Shown here: positions 33,647 through 43,160 of the stretch, in pieces
Layout of the letters: every line of letters starts with the position of its first letter
How positions within the stretch are numbered: position 1 is the stretch's first letter
Assembly: GCF_016406145.1 (NCBI RefSeq)
Contig: NZ_CP066306.1
Location: 5,022,001-5,086,000 of the forward strand
Reading direction: 5' to 3'
Source of the DNA: Pseudomonas putida
GTDB taxonomy: Bacteria > Pseudomonadota > Gammaproteobacteria > Pseudomonadales > Pseudomonadaceae
Length of the DNA: 64,000 nt
Translations under genes and position numbers: made by a program
Notes under the pieces: generated by a model
The model's input: the letters and a program-made list of their open reading frames with translations, nothing else
Told to the model about the DNA's origin: nothing
Database searches by the model: none

Positions 33647-34047
33647 ATATAGGCCAGGCCGCCCGCCGCAGCGGGCTCAGCACCAAGATGATCCGCTACT
33701 ACGAAGCCATCGGCCTGCTCAAGCCGGCCACCCGCAGCGACAGCGGATATCGCCTGTACCAGCCAGAGGACCTGCACAGTCTGGCCTTCATCAAGCGCTC
33801 ACGCGACCTAGGGTTTTCCCTGGAAGAGGTGGGCAAGCTGCTGACCTTGTGGCAGGACCGGCAGCGCGCCAGCGCCGACGTGAAGGCTCTGGCGCTGCAA
33901 CACATCAATGAGCTGAACCGGCGCATTGAGGAACTGGCCAGCCTGCGCGACACCTTGAGCGAACTGGTAGCCCACTGCAAAGGTAATGACCGCCCTGACT
34001 GCCCGATACTCAAAGATCTCGCAAAAGGGGGCGAGTGCTGCCACTGA
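33643..34047 (+). CDS. cueR: Copper-responsive MerR-family regulator CueR
   Basis: 134 residues. The N-terminal MerR HTH ([20 protein letters not shown]) and long dimer helix are clear. Cys112 and Cys120 lie in [13 protein letters not shown], the Cu(I)-binding loop of CueR, and a C-terminal ECCH adds more Cys/His. It starts inside the copA stop (ATGA), so it is made with its target. It is expected to act at the two operators upstream of copZ and copA. Confidence 0.96.
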   Translation: MNIGQAARRSGLSTKMIRYYEAIGLLKPATRSDSGYRLYQPEDLHSLAFIKRSRDLGFSLEEVGKLLTLWQDRQRASADVKALALQHINELNRRIEELASLRDTLSELVAHCKGNDRPDCPILKDLAKGGECCH

Positions 34048-34151
34048 CGCATTTGGCCACCACGCCCACGCACTTGGTATGCCATATTAGCCTGAAGCCG
34101 ACCGAATAGTCGCCAAATGCGCCTAGGCCCAATAAATACGGGCATTTTCAT

Positions 34152-34178
34152 TCAAAAAACCCCGGACGCCGCCGATAC
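34152..34178 (+). promoter_or_regulatory. Probable FliA (sigma-28) promoter of the chemoreceptor
   Basis: GCCGATAC at 34171-34178 matches the FliA -10 GCCGATAA in 7 of 8 positions, with TCAAA at a spacing of 14-15 bp upstream. It lies 50 bp before a chemoreceptor gene, a normal FliA target. Confidence 0.65.
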
Positions 34179-34227
34179 AGTTTCTACCTGCCTCGCGTGT
34201 CGAAAAAAATAAATTCCGGGAGCGTCG

Positions 34228-36174
34228 ATGAACATCAAACAGAAACTGACCTGGGCATTCGCGGTCATCGCCGCACTGCCCATCGTCCTCGTAGCCACCT
34301 TGGTGGTCATCAACCTGCGCGGCGAAGCCCGCGAGGATTTTCTTGACGGCAGCAGCCGGGAAATCCGCCAGGTCAGTAACGCGATGAACCTGTTTTTCCA
34401 GGGCATCACCCAGAACGTCGACTACCTGGCCAGCCTCCCGCAGGTCACCGGTAGCAGCGACAACGTCAAGAAACACATCAGCGCCGACGCTGCGCAAATC
34501 ACCCCGAGCGAACAGGACAAGACACTGTTCGAGCTGTTCACGCGTCTGGCCAAAAGCCATCCGGACTACGCCTACGTGTCCTATGGCCTGCAAGACGGCG
34601 GCTACGCCTTCTGGCCAGGCGACCCGAACATGAGCAACTACGACCCGCGCACCCGCCCTTGGTACCAAGCGGCCATGGCCAACCCTGGCAAGACCCTGCG
34701 CACCGCCCCTTACTACTGGGCCGGCGACGATGCCGTATTGGTCAGCACCGTGCGTACCGTTGCCAACCAGCTGGGCAGCCCCGGTGGCGTGGTCAACATC
34801 GACGTATCGCTCAAGGGCCTGACCGAGATCGTCCAGCAGATCAAGCTGGGCGAAAGCGGCTACCTGATCCTCATGGAAAACAACGGTAACGTGATGGTCG
34901 ACCCGCGCGATGCCAGTCACAACTTCAAACAGCTGGCCAGCTTCGGCGACGGCTATGCCGAGCTGGCCAAGGCCGGCAAGGGCTTGGCTGAAGTCGACAT
35001 CGGCGGCGTACGCTACATGGCCAACGTCTACCCCGACGAAAAACTCGGTTGGACTTTCATAGGCCTGATCCAACAAAGCGAAGTGATGCAAACCACCACC
35101 CGCCTCACCTGGCTCATCGGCGGCGTCGCGCTGGTGCTGGCCGCGCTGTTCGCCGTAGTCGGTGCCACATTCGCCAAACTCATCGTGCGCCCCATCAACA
35201 GTGTTTCCAGTGGCCTGGAAGACATCGCCCAGGGCGAAGGCGACCTGACCCGCAACCTGGAAGTCCGCGGGCGTGATGAAACCGCGCAACTGGCCGGTTG
35301 GTTCAACCAGTTCCTCGGTGCCATCCGCAGCCTGATCCAGCACATCGGCGCGGCGGCGAGCAAGATCCTCAGCACGTCCACCAGCTCCACTCAGGTCTCC
35401 AGCGACATGGCAGAGGCCGCCGGGCGCCAGCGCGAAGCGGTGGACATGGTGTCCACCGCATTCCACGAAATGGTCGCCACCGCCAACGAGGTTGCCCGCT
35501 CCTGCAGCCAGGCCGCGCAATCGGCCGACAGCGGCCAGCAACAGGCCCGCGAAGGCCAGCAGCAGATCGATGCGGCCGTCAGCAGTGTCGACCGGCTGAG
35601 CCAGGAGATCGAGCAGTCGGCGCAGTCGATTCAGCAGCTGGAGCGCGACAGCAATGCCATTCAGTCGATCCTCGGTACCATTCGCTCGATTGCCGAACAG
35701 ACCAACCTGCTGGCGCTCAATGCCGCGATCGAAGCCGCCCGCGCCGGCGAACAGGGGCGTGGGTTTGCGGTAGTTGCCGACGAGGTCCGGGCGCTGGCCA
35801 AGCGCACCGCCGATTCGACCGCTGAAATCGACGGGCTGCTTGGCAACCTCGCCAGCCGTACCGCCGAAGTGGCCGAGCAGATGCATGCCAGCCTGGAAGT
35901 GTCGCAACAGTCGGTCAGCCGCATTGGCCTGGCCCGCGACAGCTTTGGCCAGATACGCGAGTCGGTGGACATCATCCGCGACATGAACACGCAGATCGCC
36001 ACCGCGGCGGAAGAACAGCACCAGGTTGCCGAAGACATCAACCGCCATATCAGCCAGATTCACGGTGATGCGCAGCTGGTGGCCGACCTGGCTCAGGCGG
36101 CGCGGCAGGACTCGGAAAGCCTGGCCGGGTTGTCCAATGAGCTGGATTCGCTGGTACGACGCTTCCGTACCTGA
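34228..36174 (+). CDS. Methyl-accepting chemotaxis protein with dCache sensor
   Basis: 648 residues. TM1 is at about 8-30, a periplasmic double-Cache domain at about 35-285, TM2 at about 290-312, HAMP at about 312-366 and a signalling domain to the C-terminus, with the hairpin tip containing [20 protein letters not shown]. The sensor holds [13 protein letters not shown], part of the amino-acid-sensing Cache motif of PctA-like receptors, but the later YxD part is not clear, so the ligand is open. No CheR-binding pentapeptide at the C-terminus. Preceded by a FliA-type promoter. Confidence 0.93.
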   Translation: MNIKQKLTWAFAVIAALPIVLVATLVVINLRGEAREDFLDGSSREIRQVSNAMNLFFQGITQNVDYLASLPQVTGSSDNVKKHISADAAQITPSEQDKTLFELFTRLAKSHPDYAYVSYGLQDGGYAFWPGDPNMSNYDPRTRPWYQAAMANPGKTLRTAPYYWAGDDAVLVSTVRTVANQLGSPGGVVNIDVSLKGLTEIVQQIKLGESGYLILMENNGNVMVDPRDASHNFKQLASFGDGYAELAKAGKGLAEVDIGGVRYMANVYPDEKLGWTFIGLIQQSEVMQTTTRLTWLIGGVALVLAALFAVVGATFAKLIVRPINSVSSGLEDIAQGEGDLTRNLEVRGRDETAQLAGWFNQFLGAIRSLIQHIGAAASKILSTSTSSTQVSSDMAEAAGRQREAVDMVSTAFHEMVATANEVARSCSQAAQSADSGQQQAREGQQQIDAAVSSVDRLSQEIEQSAQSIQQLERDSNAIQSILGTIRSIAEQTNLLALNAAIEAARAGEQGRGFAVVADEVRALAKRTADSTAEIDGLLGNLASRTAEVAEQMHASLEVSQQSVSRIGLARDSFGQIRESVDIIRDMNTQIATAAEEQHQVAEDINRHISQIHGDAQLVADLAQAARQDSESLAGLSNELDSLVRRFRT

Positions 36175-36233
36175 CCGGTCGTCTATAGCGGCTTCTTCGC
36201 GATTAACCCTCGAAGAGGCCGTTACAGCCCCTA

Positions 36234-37013
36234 CTACAACTTCAGCTCGCCTGGCGTTGAGCCAAACAATTGCTTGAAAGCTGCGATATAGGCCGAAGTC
36301 GAATCATAACCACACCCCAGAGCCGCTTCGGTCACACTCTCTCCCGCCTCCAGCAACGCCAGCGACGACAATAACCGCATACGTTGGCGCCAATTGCGGA
36401 AACTCAAGCCCGTCTCGCGCTGGAACAGGCGCATCAGAGTCTTCTCCGAGCACTGCAATTGGCGGGCCCACTGCTGCAGGGTCTGCACCTGATCCGGTGT
36501 GGCAATCAGGCTATTGCACAGCGCCAGCAAGCCCGCATGCCGTGGCAGTGGCAGGGAAAAACCCACTTCAGGCAAGATACGAAGCTGGTCAAGGAGCACC
36601 GCAACCAAGCGCCCTTCGACGCTATCGCCTTCGGGATAGTGCGGCGGGAACACGCAGAACTGCTTTATCAACTCACGCGCCAGCGGGGTCACTTCCAGTA
36701 CCCGACACTGCGCAGAAGCCCACGGGCAAGCGTCGCGGCGAATGTACAGACTGCGCATTTCCGCCCGCCCGGACGTCACCACTTCATGTTCGGCGTCGGC
36801 AGGAATCCATACGCCCCACTGCGGCGGTGCGAAATAGCTGCCATCACGCGTGTAGACACCCAGCACGCCGCTGATCGCATAGGAAAACTGCACCCAATCG
36901 TGACTGTGGCGGGTGGTCCAGGAGCCGGCCCCCAGGCTTTCAGCACGGGCATAGAGCGGCCTGGGCAAATGGACCAGGGCTGGGATGGCACGGGGGTGTC
37001 CGATACTCGGCAT
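36234..37013 (-). CDS. AraC-family regulator with N-terminal cupin
   Basis: 259 residues. The N-terminal half is a cupin-like sensor (SWTTRHSHDWVQFSYAISGV, and GVWIPADAEHEVV). The C-terminal AraC HTH pair spans about 160-255 (EKTLMRLFQRETGLSFRNWR and ALGCGYDSTSAYIAAFKQLF). The arrangement resembles NimR-type regulators that control neighbouring transport genes. Here it lies beside the thiolase gene on the same strand; the target is not evident. Confidence 0.9.
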   Translation of the reverse strand: MPSIGHPRAIPALVHLPRPLYARAESLGAGSWTTRHSHDWVQFSYAISGVLGVYTRDGSYFAPPQWGVWIPADAEHEVVTSGRAEMRSLYIRRDACPWASAQCRVLEVTPLARELIKQFCVFPPHYPEGDSVEGRLVAVLLDQLRILPEVGFSLPLPRHAGLLALCNSLIATPDQVQTLQQWARQLQCSEKTLMRLFQRETGLSFRNWRQRMRLLSSLALLEAGESVTEAALGCGYDSTSAYIAAFKQLFGSTPGELKL

Positions 37014-37083
37014 GGTGAATTCTTGTAGTTCTGACCAGACAAGCCTAACACCCGCCAGAGCGCCCCTACAGCCCTTCAGGCAG

Positions 37084-38361
37084 TTACCGCTCGACGATCA
37101 CTGTCACCCCTTGCCCGCCCGCCGCGCAGATCGAAATCAAGCCTCTCCCCTTCCCAGCCGTCGCCAGCAGTTTGGCGAGGTTGGCCAGGATCCGCCCCCC
37201 GGTAGCCGCAAACGGGTGCCCTGCCGCCAATGAGCTGCCTTTGACGTTGAGCTTGCTCCGATCGATCGCACCCAGGGGGGCATCCAGCCCCAGCTGCTCG
37301 CGGCAGAACTCGGCACTTTCCCAGGCCTTGAGCGTGCACAGCACCTGCGCAGCAAATGCCTCGTGGATCTCGTAATAATCGAAGTCCTGCAGGGTAAGGC
37401 CATTGCGCGCCAGAAGCCGCGGCACCGCATAGGCCGGCGCCATCAGCAGCCCTTCCCGCCCCTTGACGAAGTCCACGGCAGCAGTCTCGCCATCGACCAG
37501 ATAGGCCAGCACCGGCAGGCCCTGTGCCTGCGCCCACTCCTCTGTGCCCAGCAGCACCAGCGACGCACCATCGGTCAGCGGTGTGGAATTGCCTGCTGTG
37601 AGTGTGCCCAAACCACTGCGGTCGAACGCGGGCTTGAGCTTGCTCAACTGCTCAAGAGTCAGGTCCGACCGCAGGTTGTTGTCGCGCGTAAGGCCCAGAA
37701 ACGGTGTCAGCAGGTCATCCTGCCAACCCTCGGCATAGGCCGCTGCCAGATGCTGATGGCTCAGCAGAGCCAGCTCGTCCTGCTCGGCGCGACCGATCTG
37801 CCAGGCCAGGGCCATGCGCTCGCAATGCTCGCCCATCGACAACCCGGTACGCGGCTCGCCATTGCGCGGCAGCTCGGGTTTCAGATGCCCCGGGCGCAAC
37901 TGCAGGAAGGGCTTCAACCGCTCACCCAGAGTCCTGCCGCGGTTGGCCTGCAGCAAGATGCTCCGCAGCCCCTCATTGACCCCGATCGGGGCATCGGACG
38001 TGGTGTCGACGCCACCGGCAATACCGCTGTCGATCTGCCCGAGGGCAATCTTGTTGGCCACCAGCAGGGCAGCCTCCAGCCCGGTGCCGCAAGCCTGCTG
38101 AATGTCGTAGGCCGGTGTCTGCGGCGACAGCCGCGAACCGAGCACGCATTCACGGGTCAGGCTCATGTCGCGAGAATGCTTGAGCACCGCACCGGCCACT
38201 ACTTCGCCCAGACGCAATCCGTGCAGGCGGTAGCGTTCTATCAGGCCCTCCAGCGTGACCGTGAGCATCGCCTGGTTGCTGGCAGTGGCGTAGGCGCCGT
38301 TGGAGCGGGCGAAAGGGATTCGGTTGCCGCCCAGAATCGCGACCCGGCGAAGTGAACGCAT
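37084..38361 (-). CDS. Acetyl-CoA C-acyltransferase (thiolase)
   Basis: 425 residues. Thiolase residues are the acylated Cys in IQQACGTGLEAAL (about 90), the His in YEIHEAFAAQVL, and the C-terminal Cys in SICAAGGQGVTV. It cleaves 3-ketoacyl-CoA with CoA, or condenses acetyl-CoA in reverse. Start ATG at 38359-38361 has AGGAGGA 7 bp upstream. It is divergent from the FabG-like and MaoC-like genes, together giving three of the four steps of an acyl-chain cycle. FadI-like in length; pathway direction not determined. Confidence 0.92.
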   Translation of the reverse strand: MRSLRRVAILGGNRIPFARSNGAYATASNQAMLTVTLEGLIERYRLHGLRLGEVVAGAVLKHSRDMSLTRECVLGSRLSPQTPAYDIQQACGTGLEAALLVANKIALGQIDSGIAGGVDTTSDAPIGVNEGLRSILLQANRGRTLGERLKPFLQLRPGHLKPELPRNGEPRTGLSMGEHCERMALAWQIGRAEQDELALLSHQHLAAAYAEGWQDDLLTPFLGLTRDNNLRSDLTLEQLSKLKPAFDRSGLGTLTAGNSTPLTDGASLVLLGTEEWAQAQGLPVLAYLVDGETAAVDFVKGREGLLMAPAYAVPRLLARNGLTLQDFDYYEIHEAFAAQVLCTLKAWESAEFCREQLGLDAPLGAIDRSKLNVKGSSLAAGHPFAATGGRILANLAKLLATAGKGRGLISICAAGGQGVTVIVER

Positions 38362-38479
38362 GTGTAGATTCCTCCTGAAACAAATCGATCCGAACAGCCT
38401 AGGTGTTTTTGCCGCATTCGAACGACCTCCCGACAAAGTTGGTCCACACTTCAATGCTTGCCTCAAGGGAGACCCGCAC

Positions 38480-39832
38480 ATGAGCGATCGCTATCTCGGC
38501 TTTGCCAACTCCAACCTCGGCGGCCGTCTCGTCGATGCCCTCGGCCTGCCGCGTCCTGCACCGCTGGAGCGCTGGCAGCTCGGCCGCCTGCGCCCGGTGG
38601 AAGGTGCGCTGGTCATCGGCGGAGGGCCTCTGGCAAGTCAGGTCGAAGCCATCGCTCCACGCCTGACTGACGAATGCTACAACTTCAATGGCGTAAGCCT
38701 GCAGGCCCCCGCCTGGGTGGCTGGCCTGGGGCCCAAGCTCAAGGCCGTGGTCTTCGATGCCAGTCATCTGTCGGACAGCGATGAGCTAAAGCAGTTGCGC
38801 GAATTCTTCCAGCCGTTGCTGCGCAGCCTGGCACCCTGCGCCCATGTGGTCATACTCGGGCGCGCACCGGAAGGCATCGACAACCCGCTGGCCAGTGTCG
38901 CCCAGCGTGCCCTGGAGGGTTTCAGCCGCTCGCTGGCCAAGGAGTTGCGTAACGGTGCGACGGCGCAGCTGTTGTACGTGGATGAAGGTGCCGATGGCCA
39001 GCTCGAAGGCGCCCTGCGCTTCTTTCTGTCACCCAAGAGTGCATTCATTTCCGGTCAAGTGCTGCGCTTGCAGGCCTGTGCCAGCCAGGTCGAGGACTGG
39101 ACGCGGCCGCTCGCCGGGCGCCGGGCACTGATCACTGGTGCCGCACGAGGGATCGGCGCCGCCATTGCCGAAACCTTGGCGCGTGATGGTGCCGAGGTGA
39201 TGCTGCTGGACGTGCCACAGGCCCAGCAAGACCTCGATGCCCTCGCCGCCCGCCTGGGCGGCAAGGCGCTGGGGCTGGACATCTGCGCCAGCGACGCCGC
39301 CGCGCAGCTGCTCCAGGCCTTGCCCGGCGGCATCGATATTGTCGTGCATAACGCAGGCATCACCCGAGACAAGACCCTCGCCAACATGACCCCTGATTAC
39401 TGGGACGCCGTCATGGCGGTCAACCTCAAAGCACCACAGGTACTGACCCAGGCGCTGTACGAAGGCGGCGCACTGGGCGCAGACGCACGCATCACCCTGC
39501 TGGCCTCGGTCAGCGGCATCGCCGGCAACCGCGGCCAGGCCAACTATGCCGCAAGCAAGGCCGGGCTGATCGGCTTTGCCCAAGCTTGGGCGCCGAAGCT
39601 CGGCGCTCAAGGTGGCAGCATCAATGCCGTGGCCCCCGGTTTTATCGAGACGCACATGACCGCCGCCATGCCCATGGGCCTGCGTGAAGCCGGGCGGCGC
39701 CTGAGCTCGCTGGGCCAGGGCGGGCGCCCGCAGGATGTTGCCGAGGCCATCGCCTGGCTCAGCCAGCCCGGCTCCGGCGCGGTCAATGGCCAAGTGCTGC
39801 GGGTTTGTGGCCAGGCATTGATGGGAGCTTGA
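38480..39832 (+). CDS. High-molecular-weight FabG-type 3-ketoacyl reductase
   Basis: 450 residues, about twice the usual FabG. The C-terminal half is a classical SDR: LITGAARGIGAAIA (about 217-230), VVHNAGITRDKTLANM and the active-site YAASK (about 355). The N-terminal 205 residues form a second, degenerate Rossmann-like domain (GALVIGGGPL), as in FabG4 of mycobacteria. Expected reaction: NAD(P)H reduction of 3-ketoacyl-thioesters or its reverse. It starts 118 bp from the divergent thiolase gene and is followed after 2 bp by the MaoC gene. Confidence 0.9.
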   Translation: MSDRYLGFANSNLGGRLVDALGLPRPAPLERWQLGRLRPVEGALVIGGGPLASQVEAIAPRLTDECYNFNGVSLQAPAWVAGLGPKLKAVVFDASHLSDSDELKQLREFFQPLLRSLAPCAHVVILGRAPEGIDNPLASVAQRALEGFSRSLAKELRNGATAQLLYVDEGADGQLEGALRFFLSPKSAFISGQVLRLQACASQVEDWTRPLAGRRALITGAARGIGAAIAETLARDGAEVMLLDVPQAQQDLDALAARLGGKALGLDICASDAAAQLLQALPGGIDIVVHNAGITRDKTLANMTPDYWDAVMAVNLKAPQVLTQALYEGGALGADARITLLASVSGIAGNRGQANYAASKAGLIGFAQAWAPKLGAQGGSINAVAPGFIETHMTAAMPMGLREAGRRLSSLGQGGRPQDVAEAIAWLSQPGSGAVNGQVLRVCGQALMGA

Positions 39833-39834
39833 GC

Positions 39835-40686
39835 ATGAACAGGCACTGGCATGACCTGAACAGCCCCGACTCACGGGCAAGCCTCTATCTGCGCGCCGCC
39901 AGCAAACGCAAGATCACCGGCGACACACTTCCAGCCGATGGCCTGCGCTGCTTCATCCGCGTTCATCCCGGCAATCTCACGGCATACCGCCATCTTTGCC
40001 ACTTCACCGATGACGCCCGCTTGCCGGGCACCTACCCCCATATCATGGCGTTTACCCTGCAGATGCAATTGCTGACCGCCCAAGGCTTCCCTTTCCCGCT
40101 GCTGGGCCTGGTACACCTTTACAACCGCATCGAGGTACTGCGCCCCTTGGGTGGCATCGACGGGCTGCACTTTGCGGTGTATGCCGACAACCTGCAGCCA
40201 CATGCCAAAGGTGGCACGTTCGACCTGATCACCGAAGCCGAAGATGGCCTTGGCCTTTTGTGGCGCGAAACCAGCCGCATGCTGGTGCGCGGCTTGAAAC
40301 TTGAAGGGCAGCCCGAAGAGCGCGAGGAAAGCGAACCGCAGCCGTTGCCTGAAACGACCCGCTGGTACGCCGACAGCGATATTGGGCGGCGCTACGCCAA
40401 AGTCTGTGGCGACTACAACCCGATTCATCTGAGCGCCACAAGTGCCAGGTTGTTCGGCTTCCCCAAGGCAATCGCCCATGGCATGTGGAGCAAGGCCATG
40501 GCGCTGGCAGCGCTGCGTGGGCACCTGCCAGGCAGCGGGTATGCCTTTGAAGTGGATTTCCGCAAGCCAGTGCGGTTGCCCTCGGAGGTGGTGTTGAGTG
40601 CCAGCGCCGCCGGCCCTGCCGGTGAGCTGCGCCTGGATGGGCATGGTGAACTGCTGCACATGGTCGGTCGCTGGGGTTCGCTCTGA
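39835..40686 (+). CDS. MaoC-family (R)-specific enoyl hydratase/dehydratase
   Basis: 283 residues. The C-terminal hot-dog domain has the hydratase 2 motif (YAKVCGDYNPIHLSATSARL then FGFPKAIAHGMW, from about residue 185) with the catalytic Asp and His. The N-terminal hot-dog half (about 20-150) lacks the motif, as in double hot-dog hydratases. It interconverts enoyl- and 3-hydroxyacyl-thioesters. Start ATG at 39835 follows fabG by 2 bp. Confidence 0.9.
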   Translation: MNRHWHDLNSPDSRASLYLRAASKRKITGDTLPADGLRCFIRVHPGNLTAYRHLCHFTDDARLPGTYPHIMAFTLQMQLLTAQGFPFPLLGLVHLYNRIEVLRPLGGIDGLHFAVYADNLQPHAKGGTFDLITEAEDGLGLLWRETSRMLVRGLKLEGQPEEREESEPQPLPETTRWYADSDIGRRYAKVCGDYNPIHLSATSARLFGFPKAIAHGMWSKAMALAALRGHLPGSGYAFEVDFRKPVRLPSEVVLSASAAGPAGELRLDGHGELLHMVGRWGSL

Positions 40687-40769
40687 AGGCCGCAGGCACC
40701 TTTGGCCCCTGAATCCTCTTGCTTTGCATTGGGGCTGCAAGGAAGCTATGCGGCACTAGGAGACCCGCA

Positions 40770-41075
40770 ATGAACCTGCAAGAACTCACTCAACGCCTGC
40801 ACCAGATCCGCGACAACAACGACTGGCGCGGCTTCCACAGCCCGAAGAACCTGGCCATGGCCGCCAGCGTGGAAATGGCCGAGCTGGTGGAAATTTTCCA
40901 ATGGCTCAGCGAGGACGAATCGCGCCAACTGCCTGCGGACAAACTCGCCCACGCCGGCCAAGAGGTAGGTGACGTCATCCTCTACCTGCTGCTGCTGTGC
41001 AGCGAACTGGGCCTGGACATGGAGCAGGTGGTACGGGCCAAGCTGGCCGACACCGAAAGGCGCTTCGCCCGATGA
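40770..41075 (+). CDS. MazG-like nucleotide pyrophosphohydrolase
   Basis: 101 residues. The all-alpha NTP-PPase motif is visible: SVEMAELVEIFQW then EVGDVILYLLLLCSELGLD, giving the ExxE and ExxD metal ligands. Members of this short RS21-C6/dCTPase-like group remove pyrophosphate from (modified) dNTPs. AGGAGA precedes the ATG at 40770. The stop overlaps the cmoM start (ATGA). Confidence 0.9.
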   Translation: MNLQELTQRLHQIRDNNDWRGFHSPKNLAMAASVEMAELVEIFQWLSEDESRQLPADKLAHAGQEVGDVILYLLLLCSELGLDMEQVVRAKLADTERRFAR

Positions 41076-41821
41076 ACGACCGTCACTTCGATGAGCTGGC
41101 CACTCGCTTCGCCGAGAAGATCTATGGCGGCGCCAAAGGCGCGATCCGCCTGGCCGTACTGCAGGCCGACCTGGCCGACGCCCTCCCCGACCGCCCACTG
41201 CGGGTACTCGACATCGGAGCCGGGCTCGGCCACATGGCTTTATGGCTGGCCGAGCGCGGTCACCAACTGACCCTGGCCGAACCGGCCGCACCCATGCTCG
41301 AAGGTGCCCGCACGCGCTTTGCCGATGCCGGCCAGACCGCCACGTTCATCCAGGCGCCATGGCAGGACCTGCTAGGTCAGCTCACCGAGCCCTACGATCT
41401 GGTGCTGTGCCACGCCGTGCTCGAATGGCTGGCCGAGCCAGAGAGCATCCTGCCGGTGCTGCACCAACTGACCGCACCTGGCGGGTGGTTGTCCCTGGCC
41501 TTCTACAACCGGGATGCGCTGGTTTATCGCAACCTGCTCAAGGGCCATTTCCGCAAGTTGCGCAGCAACCGCCTGGAAGGTGAAAAACAGAGCCTCACCC
41601 CGCAGAAACCGCTTGATCCGCGTGAGCTCAAGGTGCAACTTGATCCTCTGTGGCAGGTCGAAACCGAGAGTGGCGTGCGAGTTTTCCACGACTACATGCC
41701 CAGGGAATTCCAGGCCAAGGCCGAGATGCTCGACCTGCTGGAAATGGAACTGGCCCACCGCCGCCACCCGAGCTTTGCCGGGCTTGGCCGCTACCTGCAC
41801 TGGATGTGCCGCCCTCGCTGA
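41072..41821 (+). CDS. cmoM: tRNA 5-carboxymethoxyuridine methyltransferase CmoM
   Basis: 249 residues. SAM-binding motif VLDIGAGLGHMALWLAERGH (about 48-67), LCHAVLEWLAEPESILPVL, LAFYN and SGVRVFHDYMP match E. coli CmoM (formerly SmtA) along their length as recalled. It methylates cmo5U34 to mcmo5U in tRNA. Translationally coupled to the MazG-like gene. Confidence 0.9.
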   Translation: MNDRHFDELATRFAEKIYGGAKGAIRLAVLQADLADALPDRPLRVLDIGAGLGHMALWLAERGHQLTLAEPAAPMLEGARTRFADAGQTATFIQAPWQDLLGQLTEPYDLVLCHAVLEWLAEPESILPVLHQLTAPGGWLSLAFYNRDALVYRNLLKGHFRKLRSNRLEGEKQSLTPQKPLDPRELKVQLDPLWQVETESGVRVFHDYMPREFQAKAEMLDLLEMELAHRRHPSFAGLGRYLHWMCRPR

Positions 41822-41842
41822 CCCACCCTCCGGGAGGATTTC

Positions 41843-42478
41843 ATGCCGTACCGCCTGCTGTGCCTGGCCTTGCTCCCGCTTGCCCTCAGCGCCTGTCAGG
41901 GCAGCAACCCGTACGTTGCCAGCAGCCGCCCCTTGCCTCCGGCCCCCGCGCAGGCGGCCAGCACCTTCGACGCCAGTGCCTACCCGGCCCCACCGCGTGA
42001 CTATGGCCGTTACCGCAGCTGGAGCTGGCGCGACGGCCAGTTACCAAGCGGCACTGCCGATGCCGACCCGGGGCAACTGGCCGATGCCGTCAGTGGCGCC
42101 CTCGACCAGCATGGACTGCGCCCGGCCAGGGGCGCGACCGGCGACTTGCTGGTCAGTGCCGACATGCGCCTGGAGCGGCGTTTGCGCCAGGTACGCGACT
42201 ATGACTACTACGACCCCTACTACGGCCCCGCCCCCTACGGCGGTGTCGGTTTCGGCGGTTACCGCAACGGTTACGGCGCCTATGGCAGCGTGCCGATCGT
42301 ACGCACTTACGAAGTTGAAGTGATGGTGGTGCGCATCGACCTGTTCGACGCCCGCAACGGTCAGCCGGTGTGGAGCGCGAGTGCTGAAAGCGGCAGTGAC
42401 AAAAGCTCGCCGCGAGACCGCGAAAGCGCATTGCGCGAATCGGTACACAAGGCGCTCAGCGGCTATCCTCCCAGTTAG
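41843..42478 (+). CDS. DUF4136 lipoprotein (first of two)
   Basis: 211 residues. A lipoprotein signal ends LALSAC (Cys18), followed by a Pro/Ala-rich linker and the DUF4136 pattern: [12 protein letters not shown] near residue 55 and [20 protein letters not shown] towards the C-terminus. A Tyr/Gly/Pro-rich insert sits between (about 120-150). Probably anchored in the outer membrane facing the periplasm. Function unknown. GGGAGGA precedes the start; 22 bp after cmoM. Confidence 0.85.
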   Translation: MPYRLLCLALLPLALSACQGSNPYVASSRPLPPAPAQAASTFDASAYPAPPRDYGRYRSWSWRDGQLPSGTADADPGQLADAVSGALDQHGLRPARGATGDLLVSADMRLERRLRQVRDYDYYDPYYGPAPYGGVGFGGYRNGYGAYGSVPIVRTYEVEVMVVRIDLFDARNGQPVWSASAESGSDKSSPRDRESALRESVHKALSGYPPS

Positions 42479-42497
42479 TGCCTAACGGAGAACCATC

Positions 42498-43067
42498 ATG
42501 TTGCGTCGCTTCGTTCTACTGTCATTCGTGCTGTTGCTTGCCGCCTGCTCCAGCAACAACGTCCAGCAGGATTTCGACGCCAGCCGAGACTTTGCCGCAT
42601 ACCGCAGCTGGGCCTGGCAAGAGCCGGCCCTGCACTACCGCCCGGATGACCCGCGTATCAAAAGCGACCTCACCGAACAGCGGATCCGCCAGGCCGTCGC
42701 CGACCAGCTCGACCAGCGCGGCCTGCGCCCGGCACAACGCGATGTACAACCTGACATCAGGGTGCGTGCTTACCTGATCGTCGAACAACGCCAGCAGCAG
42801 ATCACCACCAACTACGGCGGTGGCTGGGGGGGCTATTGGGGTGGCTATTGGGGCGGGCCCATGTACAACGAAACCCGTAGCATCGATTACAAGGTGGCGA
42901 CCATTCAGGTCGACATGTTCGATGGCCGTGACGGCAAGCTGGTCTGGCGCGGCAGTGCAGAGCAAATCATGAACAACTACCCGCCCAGCCCCGAAGAGCG
43001 CAACAGCGCCATTCAGAAGACGGTGGGCCAGGTACTGGGCAACTACCCGCCAGGCAGGGCCAAATGA
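42498..43067 (+). CDS. DUF4136 lipoprotein (second of two)
   Basis: 189 residues. Lipobox LLAAC (Cys17). It shares with its neighbour the FAAYRSWAWQEP, DQLDQRGLRPAQ and IQVDMFDGRDGKLVWRGSAE segments, so the two are tandem paralogues. A Trp/Gly/Tyr-rich insert (GGGWGGYWGGYWGGPM) lies at the position of the Tyr/Pro-rich insert of the first. Function unknown; 19 bp separate the genes. Confidence 0.87.
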   Translation: MLRRFVLLSFVLLLAACSSNNVQQDFDASRDFAAYRSWAWQEPALHYRPDDPRIKSDLTEQRIRQAVADQLDQRGLRPAQRDVQPDIRVRAYLIVEQRQQQITTNYGGGWGGYWGGYWGGPMYNETRSIDYKVATIQVDMFDGRDGKLVWRGSAEQIMNNYPPSPEERNSAIQKTVGQVLGNYPPGRAK

Positions 43068-43094
43068 CCATGGCATAGCCCGTTCGTCAGATCG

Positions 43095-43132
43095 CGTCTA
43101 CCCTATTGATAAACCTGCTGAACGGGTAGACG
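43095..43132. promoter_or_regulatory. Inverted repeat before the prepilin peptidase gene
   Basis: CGTCTACCC (43095-43103) and GGGTAGACG (43124-43132) form a perfect 9-bp inverted repeat around 20 nt. It could be a terminator stem for the lipoprotein genes or an operator. No T-run follows. Confidence 0.45.
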
Positions 43133-43160
43133 TGTTCAACGAATAAGGATCGACCTGCCA

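Noticed and set aside
34048..34121. Inverted repeat CGCATTTGGC/GCCAAATGCG after cueR
   Set aside because: The 54-nt loop and lack of a T-run make a terminator unlikely; no clear function.
34123..36063. A 646-codon minus-strand frame
   Set aside because: It is antisense to the chemoreceptor gene, which has clear domains and an RBS.
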